Positions 1-6,096 are shown, counted from the stretch's first letter. The stretch: 6,096 bases of DNA from Deltaproteobacteria bacterium (GCA_003646995.1 QMLZ01000188.1:1-6096); one strand, 5' to 3'. Numbers and translations are program-made. Notes: generated from the sequence alone by a model not told the origin.

Positions 1-942
1 AGCCACACAGCAAAGGCAGGATTCGCCACCAGGATTGCCGCTTTCTTTTTGAGGATTTTTTCAAGGAACGGCCCGCTTACGGTCCATACCTTTCACGGCA
101 ATGTATTCAAAGGGTATTTCAAGCCCTCGAAAACCCTGGCTTATATCTGGATCGAAAGGGCACTGGCTAGAATCACGGATATTGTAATAGCTATCAGCCC
201 GGCCCAAAAGGAGGAGTTGGTCCATACCTACAAAATTGCATCAGATGAAAAAGTAAAGGTTGTGCCCTTGGGCCTGGAGCTGGACCGATTCCTCACGTGC
301 GGAAAGCTAAACGGCAAATTCAGGCACCGATTTTCCATAGACAAGGATTGCTTTTTAATCGGAATAGTGGGCAGGCTGGTCCCCATCAAAAACCACGTGA
401 TGTTCTTGAAAGCAGCCAAGATCTTTGTCTCGGAACACCCAGATATTAACGTCAGATTCGCCGTTGTCGGGGATGGAGAGTTGAGGGACGAACTTGAATC
501 CCTTACTCGAAAGATGGGGCTTAGAGAAAAAGTAACATTTTGCGGGTGGATAAAGGGTATTCAGGCCGTCTATTCGGAGCTGGATGCCTTGGTGCTTACG
601 TCTATAAATGAAGGCACGCCCGTATCCATTATTGAGGCCATGGCATCCTGTGTACCGATAATATCCACATGTGTGGGAGGTGTGCGGGATTTGATAGGTA
701 GCCCAAAAGGGTCTATCGAATCCGGGGACTTCGCTGTATGCAGCAGAGGTATCCTTTGTAACAGCGGGGATTTTTTGGGGCTTGCAAGGGCGTTGGAATA
801 TTTACTGAACGAAGACGAGGAGCAAAAAGAAAAACGGCTTGTGGCAGCTTTGGAATTTGTGAAAGAAAGATATTCAAAAACCCGCCTTTTGTCTGATATG
901 GAGTCTTTATATAAAGACCTTTTGAAAAAAAATCACTACTAA
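1..942 (+). CDS. GT4-family glycosyltransferase, 5' end outside the window
   Basis: Retaining GT-B fold glycosyltransferase of family GT4, expected to move a sugar from a nucleotide-sugar donor to a lipid-linked glycan on the cytoplasmic side of the membrane. The frame is open from base 1. The first codons read SHTAKAGFATRIAAFF, which matches the 'HTHxAKAGxxGRxAA' acceptor-domain segment of these enzymes, so the TTG at 49 is not the real start and roughly 80-100 residues are missing upstream (estimate from usual family length of about 380). Counting from window codon 1, the VHTFHG motif is at 28-33, the donor-domain start GIVGRL with R125 and K130 is at 121-130, VVGDGE follows, and the EX7E nucleotide-sugar motif is intact (E204 and E212). 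The late RGILCNSGD segment is also typical. The stop is TAA at 940-942. Donor and acceptor sugars cannot be read from the sequence. The family call is firm, specificity unknown. Confidence 0.93.
   Translation, partial: SHTAKAGFATRIAAFFLRIFSRNGPLTVHTFHGNVFKGYFKPSKTLAYIWIERALARITDIVIAISPAQKEELVHTYKIASDEKVKVVPLGLELDRFLTCGKLNGKFRHRFSIDKDCFLIGIVGRLVPIKNHVMFLKAAKIFVSEHPDINVRFAVVGDGELRDELESLTRKMGLREKVTFCGWIKGIQAVYSELDALVLTSINEGTPVSIIEAMASCVPIISTCVGGVRDLIGSPKGSIESGDFAVCSRGILCNSGDFLGLARALEYLLNEDEEQKEKRLVAALEFVKERYSKTRLLSDMESLYKDLLKKNHY
903..918. repeat. 16-bp perfect palindrome at the end of the first glycosyltransferase gene
   Basis: GTCTTTATATAAAGAC reads the same on both strands. It lies inside the last ten codons of the glycosyltransferase gene (encoding part of SLYKDLL) and is followed by CTTTTG. 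As RNA it could form a 6-bp stem with a 4-nt loop. The stem is A/U-rich and the T-run only four bases, so it is a poor intrinsic terminator. It may be chance or a protein-binding site; only the symmetry is certain. Confidence 0.4.
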
Positions 943-1012
943 TCTCCTCATCTTGCTAACTGACCCCGCGTGCTTTGGCCTCATGCCGACAGAGAGAGCT
1001 CATGGAGGGTGC

Positions 1013-1017
1013 AGGAG
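1013..1017 (+). promoter_or_regulatory. Shine-Dalgarno site of the 26-codon ORF
   Basis: AGGAG lies 5 nt before the ATG at 1023, close to ideal placement. It is one of the best ribosome-binding sites in the window and the main reason to take the small ORF seriously. The flippase start at 1100 has only a weak GAAGGG 12 nt upstream. Confidence 0.5.
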
Positions 1018-1022
1018 TCTCA

Positions 1023-1103
1023 ATGTCTGATTATTACCCTTCCCTATATGCTCTGATTCTCCTAGCCGTTACATACGCTTCGAAGGGCCAATTCATGCAA
1101 TGA
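1023..1103 (+). CDS. possible 26-residue hydrophobic leader peptide ahead of the flippase
   Basis: A short ORF starts at ATG 1023 and ends with TGA at 1101-1103. It encodes 26 residues: a short N-terminus (MSDYYPS), a hydrophobic core (LYALILLAVTYA, about residues 8-19) and a polar tail (SKGQFMQ). Its stop overlaps the flippase ATG as ATGA, the classic arrangement for translational coupling, and it has a well-placed AGGAG. The frame is open back to 960, and an alternative in-frame ATG at 1002 would add seven residues. I recognise no family. It could be a coupling leader peptide, a small membrane protein, a remnant of a lost gene, or chance. The core is barely long enough to span a membrane. 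Support is sequence context only. Confidence 0.35.
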   Translation: MSDYYPSLYALILLAVTYASKGQFMQ

Positions 1104-2422
1104 ATCCGAATATGCTTTCTAGGCTCTGGTTAATTCGAAGAGAGGAAACCCTCAAAGCTCATATGATTCGAGCCGCTGGGGGAAGCCTCTTCCTTCGTGT
1201 GGCCAATACCCTTCTTGTTATCGCCACGACACTGGTTCTCGCCCGCATAATGGGGGCAAGGGATTACGGCGTATATGCATATATCATTAGCTGGGTGTCT
1301 CTGCTCTCAGTACCGGCTGCCATGGGCTTCGATACTTTGCTTGTACGAGAGGTTGCCAAGTATAAGGCTTCTGGGAAATGGGATGCCCTGAAGGGTGTTA
1401 TCCGATGGACGGATAGATATGCTCTGCGGATATCTTTTGGATTCGTTATAATCTGGGGATGCGTATGGAGGATCCTCTGTGACCGGTTTGGTCCACAGAC
1501 GAATCTTGCTTCTTTGATCGCAGCAGGTCTTTTGCCCTTACAGGTCCTGGGCTTTCTCAGGAGAGGAGCGGTTCAAGGAATTGGGCGGGTGATTGAGGCC
1601 CAGGCTCCCTTGATGCTCGCCTTGCCGGGGGCATTTTTGGTTCTGATAGCGGTTTTTGGTCTTGTTTCAGATATTTCACCAGCAAAGGCGATAGGCGCGC
1701 AACTCCTTGCGTCCTTTTTGGCACTGTTATTGGGTACACGTATTCGCAGAAAACATCTGCCCAGGGAGGCAGACCTCGCAGAACCCAGCTATTTCCCCAG
1801 GCAATGGCTTAAAAGCGCGCTCCCCCTCATGTTTGTGGGTGTTGCGGGCATTGTTAATCAGAGGTTATCAACCGTTATGGCAGGCACCATGCTGGGCCCT
1901 GAGGCCGCCGGCATCTTGGATGTGGCCATTAAGGGATCTATGGTGGTCAATTTCATCTTGCTTTCTGTAAACATGCCCCTTGCTCCTGCTGTAGCTCAAC
2001 TGTACTCAAAGGGTGAAATGAAAAGACTGCAGGGCCTCGTTACAAGGTGCGCGAGAGCCGCTTTGGCAGCATCCGTTCCGGTGGCTGCTATGCTCATCGT
2101 TTTTGCCAATAGGGTCCTTTCTTTTTTTGGCAAGGACTTTGTTGCGGGAAACATGGCGCTTGGCATCTTGGTCCTTGGCCAGGCGGTTAATGTCGGGGCC
2201 GGGTCAGTGGGGGTTTTACTGAACATGACCGGATATGAGTGGGATACAGCAAAAGGGGTGGGAATAGCCTCTGCGGTCAATTTTATTTTGAATTTGTATC
2301 TAATACCATTGTTCCATATTGAGGGCGCGGCAATAGCAAATGCAGTGAGCATGATCGTATGGAACGTCTTAATGGCGAAATGGGTATACCAAAGACTTGG
2401 AATAAGATCTTTCGGATTTTGA
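1100..2422 (+). CDS. Wzx-type polysaccharide flippase (oligosaccharide flippase family)
   Basis: Integral inner-membrane protein of the polysaccharide transport (PST/Wzx, MOP superfamily) group, expected to move undecaprenyl-diphosphate-linked repeat units from the cytoplasmic to the periplasmic face. At 440 residues it has the usual family length, with about 12 hydrophobic segments spread from residue 26 to 430. The N-terminal signature is typical: RAAGGSLFLRVANTLLV, then LARIMGARDYGVYAYI and the FDTLLVREVAKY stretch. The ATG at 1100 overlaps the stop of a 26-codon ORF (ATGA) and has only a weak Shine-Dalgarno, so coupled initiation is plausible. Family homology becomes clear only from about residue 24, so a start at ATG 1112 or 1163 is possible. 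It implies a Wzx/Wzy-type assembly route, although no polymerase is visible here. The substrate cannot be predicted from sequence. The TGA stop at 2420-2422 is followed by 83 non-coding bases. Confidence 0.92.
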   Translation: MNPNMLSRLWLIRREETLKAHMIRAAGGSLFLRVANTLLVIATTLVLARIMGARDYGVYAYIISWVSLLSVPAAMGFDTLLVREVAKYKASGKWDALKGVIRWTDRYALRISFGFVIIWGCVWRILCDRFGPQTNLASLIAAGLLPLQVLGFLRRGAVQGIGRVIEAQAPLMLALPGAFLVLIAVFGLVSDISPAKAIGAQLLASFLALLLGTRIRRKHLPREADLAEPSYFPRQWLKSALPLMFVGVAGIVNQRLSTVMAGTMLGPEAAGILDVAIKGSMVVNFILLSVNMPLAPAVAQLYSKGEMKRLQGLVTRCARAALAASVPVAAMLIVFANRVLSFFGKDFVAGNMALGILVLGQAVNVGAGSVGVLLNMTGYEWDTAKGVGIASAVNFILNLYLIPLFHIEGAAIANAVSMIVWNVLMAKWVYQRLGIRSFGF

Positions 2423-2423
2423 T

Positions 2424-2466
2424 AGGTTTGTGCCCGGGTGGGTCCTGAAACCGGCCCAAAAAACCT
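2424..2466 (+). other. imperfect inverted repeat in the flippase-sulfotransferase gap
   Basis: AGGTTT (2424-2429) pairs with AAACCT (2461-2466), and TGGG (2439-2442) can pair with CCCA (2455-2458) inside it. A competing pairing is CCTGAA (2444-2449) with TTCAGG (2466-2471). No T-run follows, so this is not an intrinsic terminator. It may be an RNA hairpin in the 83-nt spacer just upstream of the first sulfotransferase ribosome-binding site, or chance. No other feature was seen in this gap. Confidence 0.2.
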
Positions 2467-2487
2467 TCAGGGAATCTTAGATCTAGT

Positions 2488-2498
2488 AAAGGAGAGGG
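2488..2498 (+). promoter_or_regulatory. ribosome-binding region supporting the GTG start at 2506
   Basis: AAAGGAGAGGG precedes the GTG at 2506. GGAG ends 11 nt before the start and the overlapping GAGGG ends 7 nt before it. This purine-rich site favours GTG 2506. It places the P-loop motif 12-23 residues from the N-terminus, as expected for the family. Confidence 0.6.
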
Positions 2499-2505
2499 CG
2501 AGTCC

Positions 2506-3453
2506 GTGTCAAAGCAGGAGATTAAGGTGGTTTTTATCGGCGGAGCCGGCCGTAGCGGTTCTACTTTGTTGGACAGGGTTTTGGGGCAGGGAAAGGGCTT
2601 TGTATCTGTTGGAGAGATGTATCACATCTGGCAAAGGGGGTTCATCGAAAACCAGTTGTGCGGTTGTGGACAGCCCTTTAGGTCCTGCGGGTTTTGGCAG
2701 GAGGTGGTCAATAGGGTATCTGAGCATGTGGATATATCTGAGCCAAGAGCCATATTGGCATTGGAAAAGTCTGTCGCCCGATTCAGGCATTTGCCTATGC
2801 TTGTTTTCCCTTCACTGAGGCCAAAAGAGTTTAGTCTGATGTTACGGGAATATGCCAATGTTTTAAAAAGCTTTTATGAGAGCATAGCAGGCGCGGCAGG
2901 GAGCAGAGTGATAATCGACTCTTCGAAATTGGCACCGCACGGCCTTGTTTTAAACGAGATTCCTGGTATCAAGGTTTATGTGGTACATCTTGTAAGAGAC
3001 AGCAGAGGAGTGGTTTTTTCTCTGAGCAGGAGGAAGTTTCGGCCTGAGATTGTCTCCAAGAAGATAACCATGCCAGTTAAGAGTCCTTTGAGGGGGACGG
3101 CAATATGGATGTTTTCGAACCTAGCGACCTTATTGCTAGCTGCGAAAAGCGATAACTACAAAGTAGTAACCTATGAATCATTTTCTGAAGACCCCAAATC
3201 CGCGGTACAAAACATAATGACATGGACCGGCGAAGAGTCTGATCTTTCCTTTTTCTTGGAGGATCACAGGGTCCTGTTGGGTGTGGATCATACTGTTTCA
3301 GGCAATCCAATGAGGCTGCTTGTCAACGAGGCTGTGGATATCAAATGCGATGTTGAATGGATGACGGAGATCCCAACTCTGCAGAAGAGCTTAACAAAAG
3401 CAGTTACATTAGCTATATTCGAATACTTGTCTAGATTGGAGAAGAAACCCTAA
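2506..3453 (+). CDS. PAPS-dependent sulfotransferase, first of a tandem pair
   Basis: Cytosolic sulfotransferase of the P-loop fold (Sulfotransfer_1/Sulfotransfer_3 type), expected to transfer sulfate from PAPS to an acceptor hydroxyl; from its neighbours, probably a sugar of the surface polysaccharide. The 315-residue protein starts at GTG. Motifs in order: 5'-phosphosulfate loop GAGRSGSTLLD (13-23, with R16, S17, S19, T20); GEM at 36-38; a cysteine cluster C52-x-C54-x6-C61 followed by FW; IIDSSK (136-141); 3'-phosphate-binding HLVRDSRGVVFS (161-172, with R164 and S172); and a late VSGNPMR segment. It is a clear but diverged paralogue of the next gene, which shares every one of these blocks. 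The TAA at 3451-3453 is 20 nt before that gene, so the two are very likely co-transcribed. Polysaccharide is an inference; a lipid, peptide or small-molecule acceptor is not excluded by sequence. Confidence 0.9.
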   Translation: MSKQEIKVVFIGGAGRSGSTLLDRVLGQGKGFVSVGEMYHIWQRGFIENQLCGCGQPFRSCGFWQEVVNRVSEHVDISEPRAILALEKSVARFRHLPMLVFPSLRPKEFSLMLREYANVLKSFYESIAGAAGSRVIIDSSKLAPHGLVLNEIPGIKVYVVHLVRDSRGVVFSLSRRKFRPEIVSKKITMPVKSPLRGTAIWMFSNLATLLLAAKSDNYKVVTYESFSEDPKSAVQNIMTWTGEESDLSFFLEDHRVLLGVDHTVSGNPMRLLVNEAVDIKCDVEWMTEIPTLQKSLTKAVTLAIFEYLSRLEKKP

Positions 3454-3473
3454 CAATGGGGTGAAGGTGGTCA

Positions 3474-4436
3474 ATGGCGAGCAAGATTCCTGTAATATAT
3501 ATTTTGGGTTATGGCAGAAGCGGTAGCACCCTTCTCGATGGATTATTGGGGTCTATTCGGGGCTGCGTATCATGCGGCGAAATAATAGGGTTATGGCGAG
3601 ACGTGAATCAGGCTAATTCTTTATGCAGTTGCGGTCAGAAGTTAGAAAACTGTCAGTTTTGGGGTCAAATTGTCAAGAGCGTACTTGCCAAGAATGGGGG
3701 AAGGCTCCCGGCCTCTAAGGCAGAAGATATTCTTTCTTTGATTAGCATGAAAAGGATTGTTCCAATCTTTTTTTCAAGAACCCGAAGTCAAGGGTTTAGT
3801 AAGGCTATAAACCGTTTTAAGGCTACAACTGCGAAACTTTATTACCATATCAGGGATCTTTCAGGCGCTCGAGTGATAATAGATTCATCAAAGCATCCCG
3901 CTTATGCCAAGCTTTTGTGTGAGGTAGAATCGCTCGACGTTAGAATTATTCACTTGGTAAGAGATAGCAGGGCTGTGGTCTATTCGAATATAAGAAGAAG
4001 GCTCGTGCCCAATATGGGCTATACTGCTGTACAAAATCCTTTCAGGACTATTGCTGGATGGTCTATACATAATTTATTGGCCAATATACAACAGAGAGAA
4101 AATAAAGGCTATTTTCAGCGTATTCGTTACGAAGATTTGTCGCGATCTCCTAGACCGATGTTGGTAAAGGTTATGAAAGATGCGGGATTGTATAATGAAT
4201 TGGGGTTGACACCTGGGCATGCTCTACCCTTTTTCAGGGATGCCAACACAGCTTGCTTGCAATTGGGCCATGTAGTGTCTGGAAATGCCTTTAGGTTCGT
4301 GTCGGGCGATGTGACAGTTCAGCCAGACACGACCTGGAATGCTGAGCTCAACTTGGCTTACAAGCTTATTGCTAGTATATTAACTGCACCTTTGCTGAAG
4401 CAATACGGATACAGACTGAAATGGACAATAGATTAA
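3474..4436 (+). CDS. PAPS-dependent sulfotransferase, second of a tandem pair
   Basis: A 320-residue P-loop sulfotransferase with the same architecture as its upstream neighbour: 5'-phosphosulfate loop GYGRSGSTLLD (12-22); CGE at 34-36; cysteine cluster C51-x-C53-x6-C60 then FW; VIIDSSK (134-140, followed by HP); 3'-phosphate-binding HLVRDSRAVVYS (160-171, with R163 and S171); RYEDLSRSP in the middle; VSGNAFRF near the C-terminus; and a YGY ending common in the family. It is expected to add sulfate from PAPS to a second position or sugar of the glycan, since the two proteins differ widely between motifs. The ATG is preceded by GAAGGTGG at 3463-3470. Sampled lines inside the gene run from about 33 to 43% G+C, below the flippase and the following glycosyltransferase, which hints at separate ancestry. 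The TAA is one base before the next ATG, implying coupled translation. The enzyme class is firm and the acceptor unknown. Confidence 0.9.
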   Translation: MASKIPVIYILGYGRSGSTLLDGLLGSIRGCVSCGEIIGLWRDVNQANSLCSCGQKLENCQFWGQIVKSVLAKNGGRLPASKAEDILSLISMKRIVPIFFSRTRSQGFSKAINRFKATTAKLYYHIRDLSGARVIIDSSKHPAYAKLLCEVESLDVRIIHLVRDSRAVVYSNIRRRLVPNMGYTAVQNPFRTIAGWSIHNLLANIQQRENKGYFQRIRYEDLSRSPRPMLVKVMKDAGLYNELGLTPGHALPFFRDANTACLQLGHVVSGNAFRFVSGDVTVQPDTTWNAELNLAYKLIASILTAPLLKQYGYRLKWTID

Positions 4437-4437
4437 C

Positions 4438-5685
4438 ATGAGTAAGAGAAAGATTCTTTTCTTTTGCTCCGAGACCTATCCTCCACACTATGAATTTTTG
4501 GAAAAGGTCTTCAACTTTCATCTGCCCTGTTACGGCTATGACACAGTGTGGATGATGCCCGCATCCGAAGCCTTGGGGATTCAAATGCACACTTGGCAGG
4601 GGAGACCTGCTATCCTGATTCCAAAACTGAGGGGGGAGTCACCAATAACCCTGTTTTCAGCGTACTATAGACACCTCAGAAATATTAGGAAGGCGTTTGA
4701 TCTTATGATGAAAGCCCATGGCCCTTTTGACTTGCTCCAGGTAAGGGATGACCCGGCTATGGCAGCCTGGGCCCATCTTGCGGCCACAAGGGCCAATATC
4801 CCGTGGGTGTACCAAATATCCCACCTCAAAGAAGAGGAATTCATTTCGTATGCCCGGATGGGCATTTACGGCCCTCGGAGTAAGAACATAATGCAGGGTT
4901 TGGCGGGCTTGCTGCTGCGGAATTTCCTGCTGGGCTGCGCGCAGGCAGTCTTTCCCATAAGTGAGCGGATGAAAAATACGCTGGCTCGTTACGGTATCCG
5001 CCGCAACAAAATGGTGCCGGTTGAAGAAGGTGCAGATACCTCTTTATTGCCGGACAAATTTTACAAAAAGGCCAAACAAATTAGGCAGAGATTGGGAATT
5101 CGCGATGAGCCGGTGATCATTTATGTGGGAACAATGAACAGATTCAGGAGGCTTGAAATACTTCTTGAATCCTTCCGCATTGTGCTCGCGAGGCACCCCG
5201 GGGCACTGCTCCTCATGGTAGGAGAGGGTAGAACCCCAGATGACCTGGCTTGGTTGAAAAGGCGATCAAAGGATATAGGAATTTTTAATAATGTCGTCTT
5301 TACGCGACATGTGTCAAAACAAGAGGTGAGAGTATATATAAAAGCCGCGGACATAGGCGTTTCTCCTGTTCCTGCAAGCTACGTGTACATGAGCAGCTCG
5401 CCGATAAAAGTACTGGAATATCTGGCGCTTGAAACTCCAGTGGTAGGCACCGACATCCCTGATCAAAAATTTGTAATAGACAACAGCCGGGGCGGTATTT
5501 GCGTGGGATGGGATGCAGGCCAATTGAGTGAGGGGATCAATAAGCTGCTTGAATTGACCCGGGAGCAACGCAAGCTAATAGGCCGCAAGGGCAGGGTATG
5601 GGTGAGCAAGAACAGGGACTTTTCGGTGTTGGCCCAAAAGGTGGCGGATACTTATGATAGGCTCATTCTGGCTGTGGGTCGATGA
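4438..5685 (+). CDS. GT4-family glycosyltransferase
   Basis: A 415-residue GT-B fold glycosyltransferase, complete and close to usual family length. The N-terminal half opens with KILFFCSETYPP (4-15), a standard GT4 first strand, and contains the VRDDPAMAAWAHLAA segment and an ISERMK motif. The donor-binding half begins at YVGTMNRFRRLE (about 229-240), followed by LMVGEGR and ADIGVSPVP. The usual EX7E pair is reduced: E327 is present (IKVLEYLALETPVVG) but the first position is S319, in an SSSPIKVLEY context that occurs in a recognised GT4 subgroup, so this is variation and not damage. It should add a sugar to the lipid-linked repeat; donor and linkage are unknown. No good Shine-Dalgarno precedes ATG 4438, which lies one base after the upstream stop, so it probably relies on translational coupling. 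The TGA at 5683-5685 is followed 20 nt later by the rmlB start. Confidence 0.92.
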   Translation: MSKRKILFFCSETYPPHYEFLEKVFNFHLPCYGYDTVWMMPASEALGIQMHTWQGRPAILIPKLRGESPITLFSAYYRHLRNIRKAFDLMMKAHGPFDLLQVRDDPAMAAWAHLAATRANIPWVYQISHLKEEEFISYARMGIYGPRSKNIMQGLAGLLLRNFLLGCAQAVFPISERMKNTLARYGIRRNKMVPVEEGADTSLLPDKFYKKAKQIRQRLGIRDEPVIIYVGTMNRFRRLEILLESFRIVLARHPGALLLMVGEGRTPDDLAWLKRRSKDIGIFNNVVFTRHVSKQEVRVYIKAADIGVSPVPASYVYMSSSPIKVLEYLALETPVVGTDIPDQKFVIDNSRGGICVGWDAGQLSEGINKLLELTREQRKLIGRKGRVWVSKNRDFSVLAQKVADTYDRLILAVGR

Positions 5686-5690
5686 GGGTC

Positions 5691-5696
5691 GAAGGA
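5691..5696 (+). promoter_or_regulatory. Shine-Dalgarno site selecting the rmlB start at 5706
   Basis: GAAGGA lies 9 nt before ATG 5706. An alternative in-frame ATG at 5682 overlaps the previous stop (ATGA) and would add MRVEGKER, but it has no comparable site and these residues are not typical of the family. The site therefore favours 5706. Confidence 0.6.
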
Positions 5697-5705
5697 AAAG
5701 AAAGG

Positions 5706-6096
5706 ATGAAAACATACCTCGTAACAGGGGGAGCAGGATTCATTGGTAGCGGCTTTGTTCTTAGGCAAAGGAGACTTCGTAGGGCACGGATTATAAACCT
5801 GGATTTGCTCACCTATGCAGGAAACCTCATGAATTTGGAATCATTGAGGGAGGATCCTGATTATGTATTTGTGCTAGGGGACATTGGTGACAGGGAACTG
5901 GTCCGTGATATCCTTGAGAAATATAGGCCGCAAGCCGTGATAAACTTTGCCGCAGAATCTCACGTAGATCGGTCTATTGATGGTCCCGAAGACTTTATCC
6001 AAACCAATGTCTTGGGCGCATTTCACTTGCTGGAGGAGGTCCGGCGCTACTGGGGAGGGCTCCAGGGACCCCAAAAGGATGATTTCCGCTTTCTGC
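5706..6096 (+). CDS. rmlB: dTDP-glucose 4,6-dehydratase, N-terminal part, 3' end outside the window
   Basis: Extended short-chain dehydrogenase/reductase that converts dTDP-D-glucose to dTDP-4-keto-6-deoxy-D-glucose with bound NAD+, the committed step towards dTDP-L-rhamnose and related amino-deoxy sugars. The 130 visible codons start MKTYLVTGGAGFIGSGF: the Rossmann GxxGxxG is at G8, G11 and G14. They continue with INLDLLTYAGNL (30-41, with D33 as the NAD ribose-binding acidic residue), GDIGDRELV (58-66), the hallmark FAAESHVDRSI (81-91) and TNVLGAFHLLE (100 onward). This set is characteristic of RmlB rather than of UDP-glucose epimerases. The catalytic Thr-Asp-Glu and YxxxK lie beyond the window edge, so activity cannot be judged. 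Residue 16 is Gly where Asn or His is usual. The gene lacks a stop in the window because it is cut, not broken. No rmlA, rmlC or rmlD is visible, so the end product may be rhamnose or another 6-deoxy sugar. Confidence 0.9.
   Translation, partial: MKTYLVTGGAGFIGSGFVLRQRRLRRARIINLDLLTYAGNLMNLESLREDPDYVFVLGDIGDRELVRDILEKYRPQAVINFAAESHVDRSIDGPEDFIQTNVLGAFHLLEEVRRYWGGLQGPQKDDFRFL

Noticed and set aside
49..51. TTG as the start codon of the first glycosyltransferase
   Set aside because: The same frame is open to base 1 and the sixteen preceding codons match the conserved HTAKAG-type segment of the family, so the true start is upstream of the window.
943..1022. Promoter or terminator in the gap after the first glycosyltransferase
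   Set aside because: No well-spaced -35/-10 pair and no stable GC-rich hairpin followed by a T-run could be found by eye.
1996..2352. 118-codon minus-strand ORF opposite the flippase
   Set aside because: It is antisense to a well-supported membrane protein gene, with no motif and no plausible ribosome-binding context; other minus-strand ORFs here were dismissed for the same reason.
2438..2818. 126-codon + strand ORF overlapping the first sulfotransferase
   Set aside because: It has no recognisable domain and overlaps in another frame a protein with complete sulfotransferase motifs; it is a frame shadow.
2506..4436. Recent tandem duplication of the sulfotransferases
   Set aside because: Outside the motif blocks the proteins differ at most positions and no long shared nucleotide stretch is evident, so the pair is old or separately acquired.
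5706..6096. rmlB as a truncated pseudogene
   Set aside because: The frame is intact to the last base; the missing C-terminus is explained by the window edge.

Overview
The window looks like the middle of a bacterial surface-polysaccharide locus (O-antigen, capsule or exopolysaccharide), read entirely on the + strand. In order it holds: a family-4 glycosyltransferase (GT4) whose 5' end lies outside the window (1-942); a possible 26-residue hydrophobic mini-ORF (1023-1103); a Wzx-type polysaccharide flippase (1100-2422); two adjacent, diverged sulfotransferases (2506-3453 and 3474-4436); a second GT4 (4438-5685); and the first 130 codons of an RmlB-type dTDP-glucose 4,6-dehydratase (from 5706, running off the 3' end). 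No RNA gene, insertion sequence, CRISPR array or convincing promoter or terminator was seen. The only stretches without a called gene are about 80 nt each (943-1022 and 2423-2505).

The genes fit one pathway. RmlB makes dTDP-4-keto-6-deoxyglucose, the precursor of rhamnose and related 6-deoxy sugars. The two glycosyltransferases would add sugars to a lipid-linked repeat unit at the inner face of the membrane, and the flippase would move that unit across. The two sulfotransferases would use PAPS to add sulfate esters, most simply to the same glycan. The predicted product is therefore a sulfated, 6-deoxy-sugar-containing polysaccharide, which is uncommon in bacteria. No Wzy polymerase, O-antigen ligase, RmlA/C/D or PAPS-synthesis gene is visible here.

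Spacing supports a transcription unit from about the mini-ORF to rmlB. There is an ATGA overlap into the flippase, then gaps of 83, 20, 1 and 20 nt. Base composition varies: hand-counted 60-nt lines run from about 33-43% G+C in the second sulfotransferase to 53-60% in the flippase and second glycosyltransferase, as often seen in mosaic polysaccharide loci.

The organism cannot be fixed from sequence alone. A Wzx-type locus with Shine-Dalgarno sites and frequent AGG/AGA/ATA codons suggests a Gram-negative environmental bacterium. A Desulfobacterota-like (delta-proteobacterial) source is a plausible but low-confidence guess.
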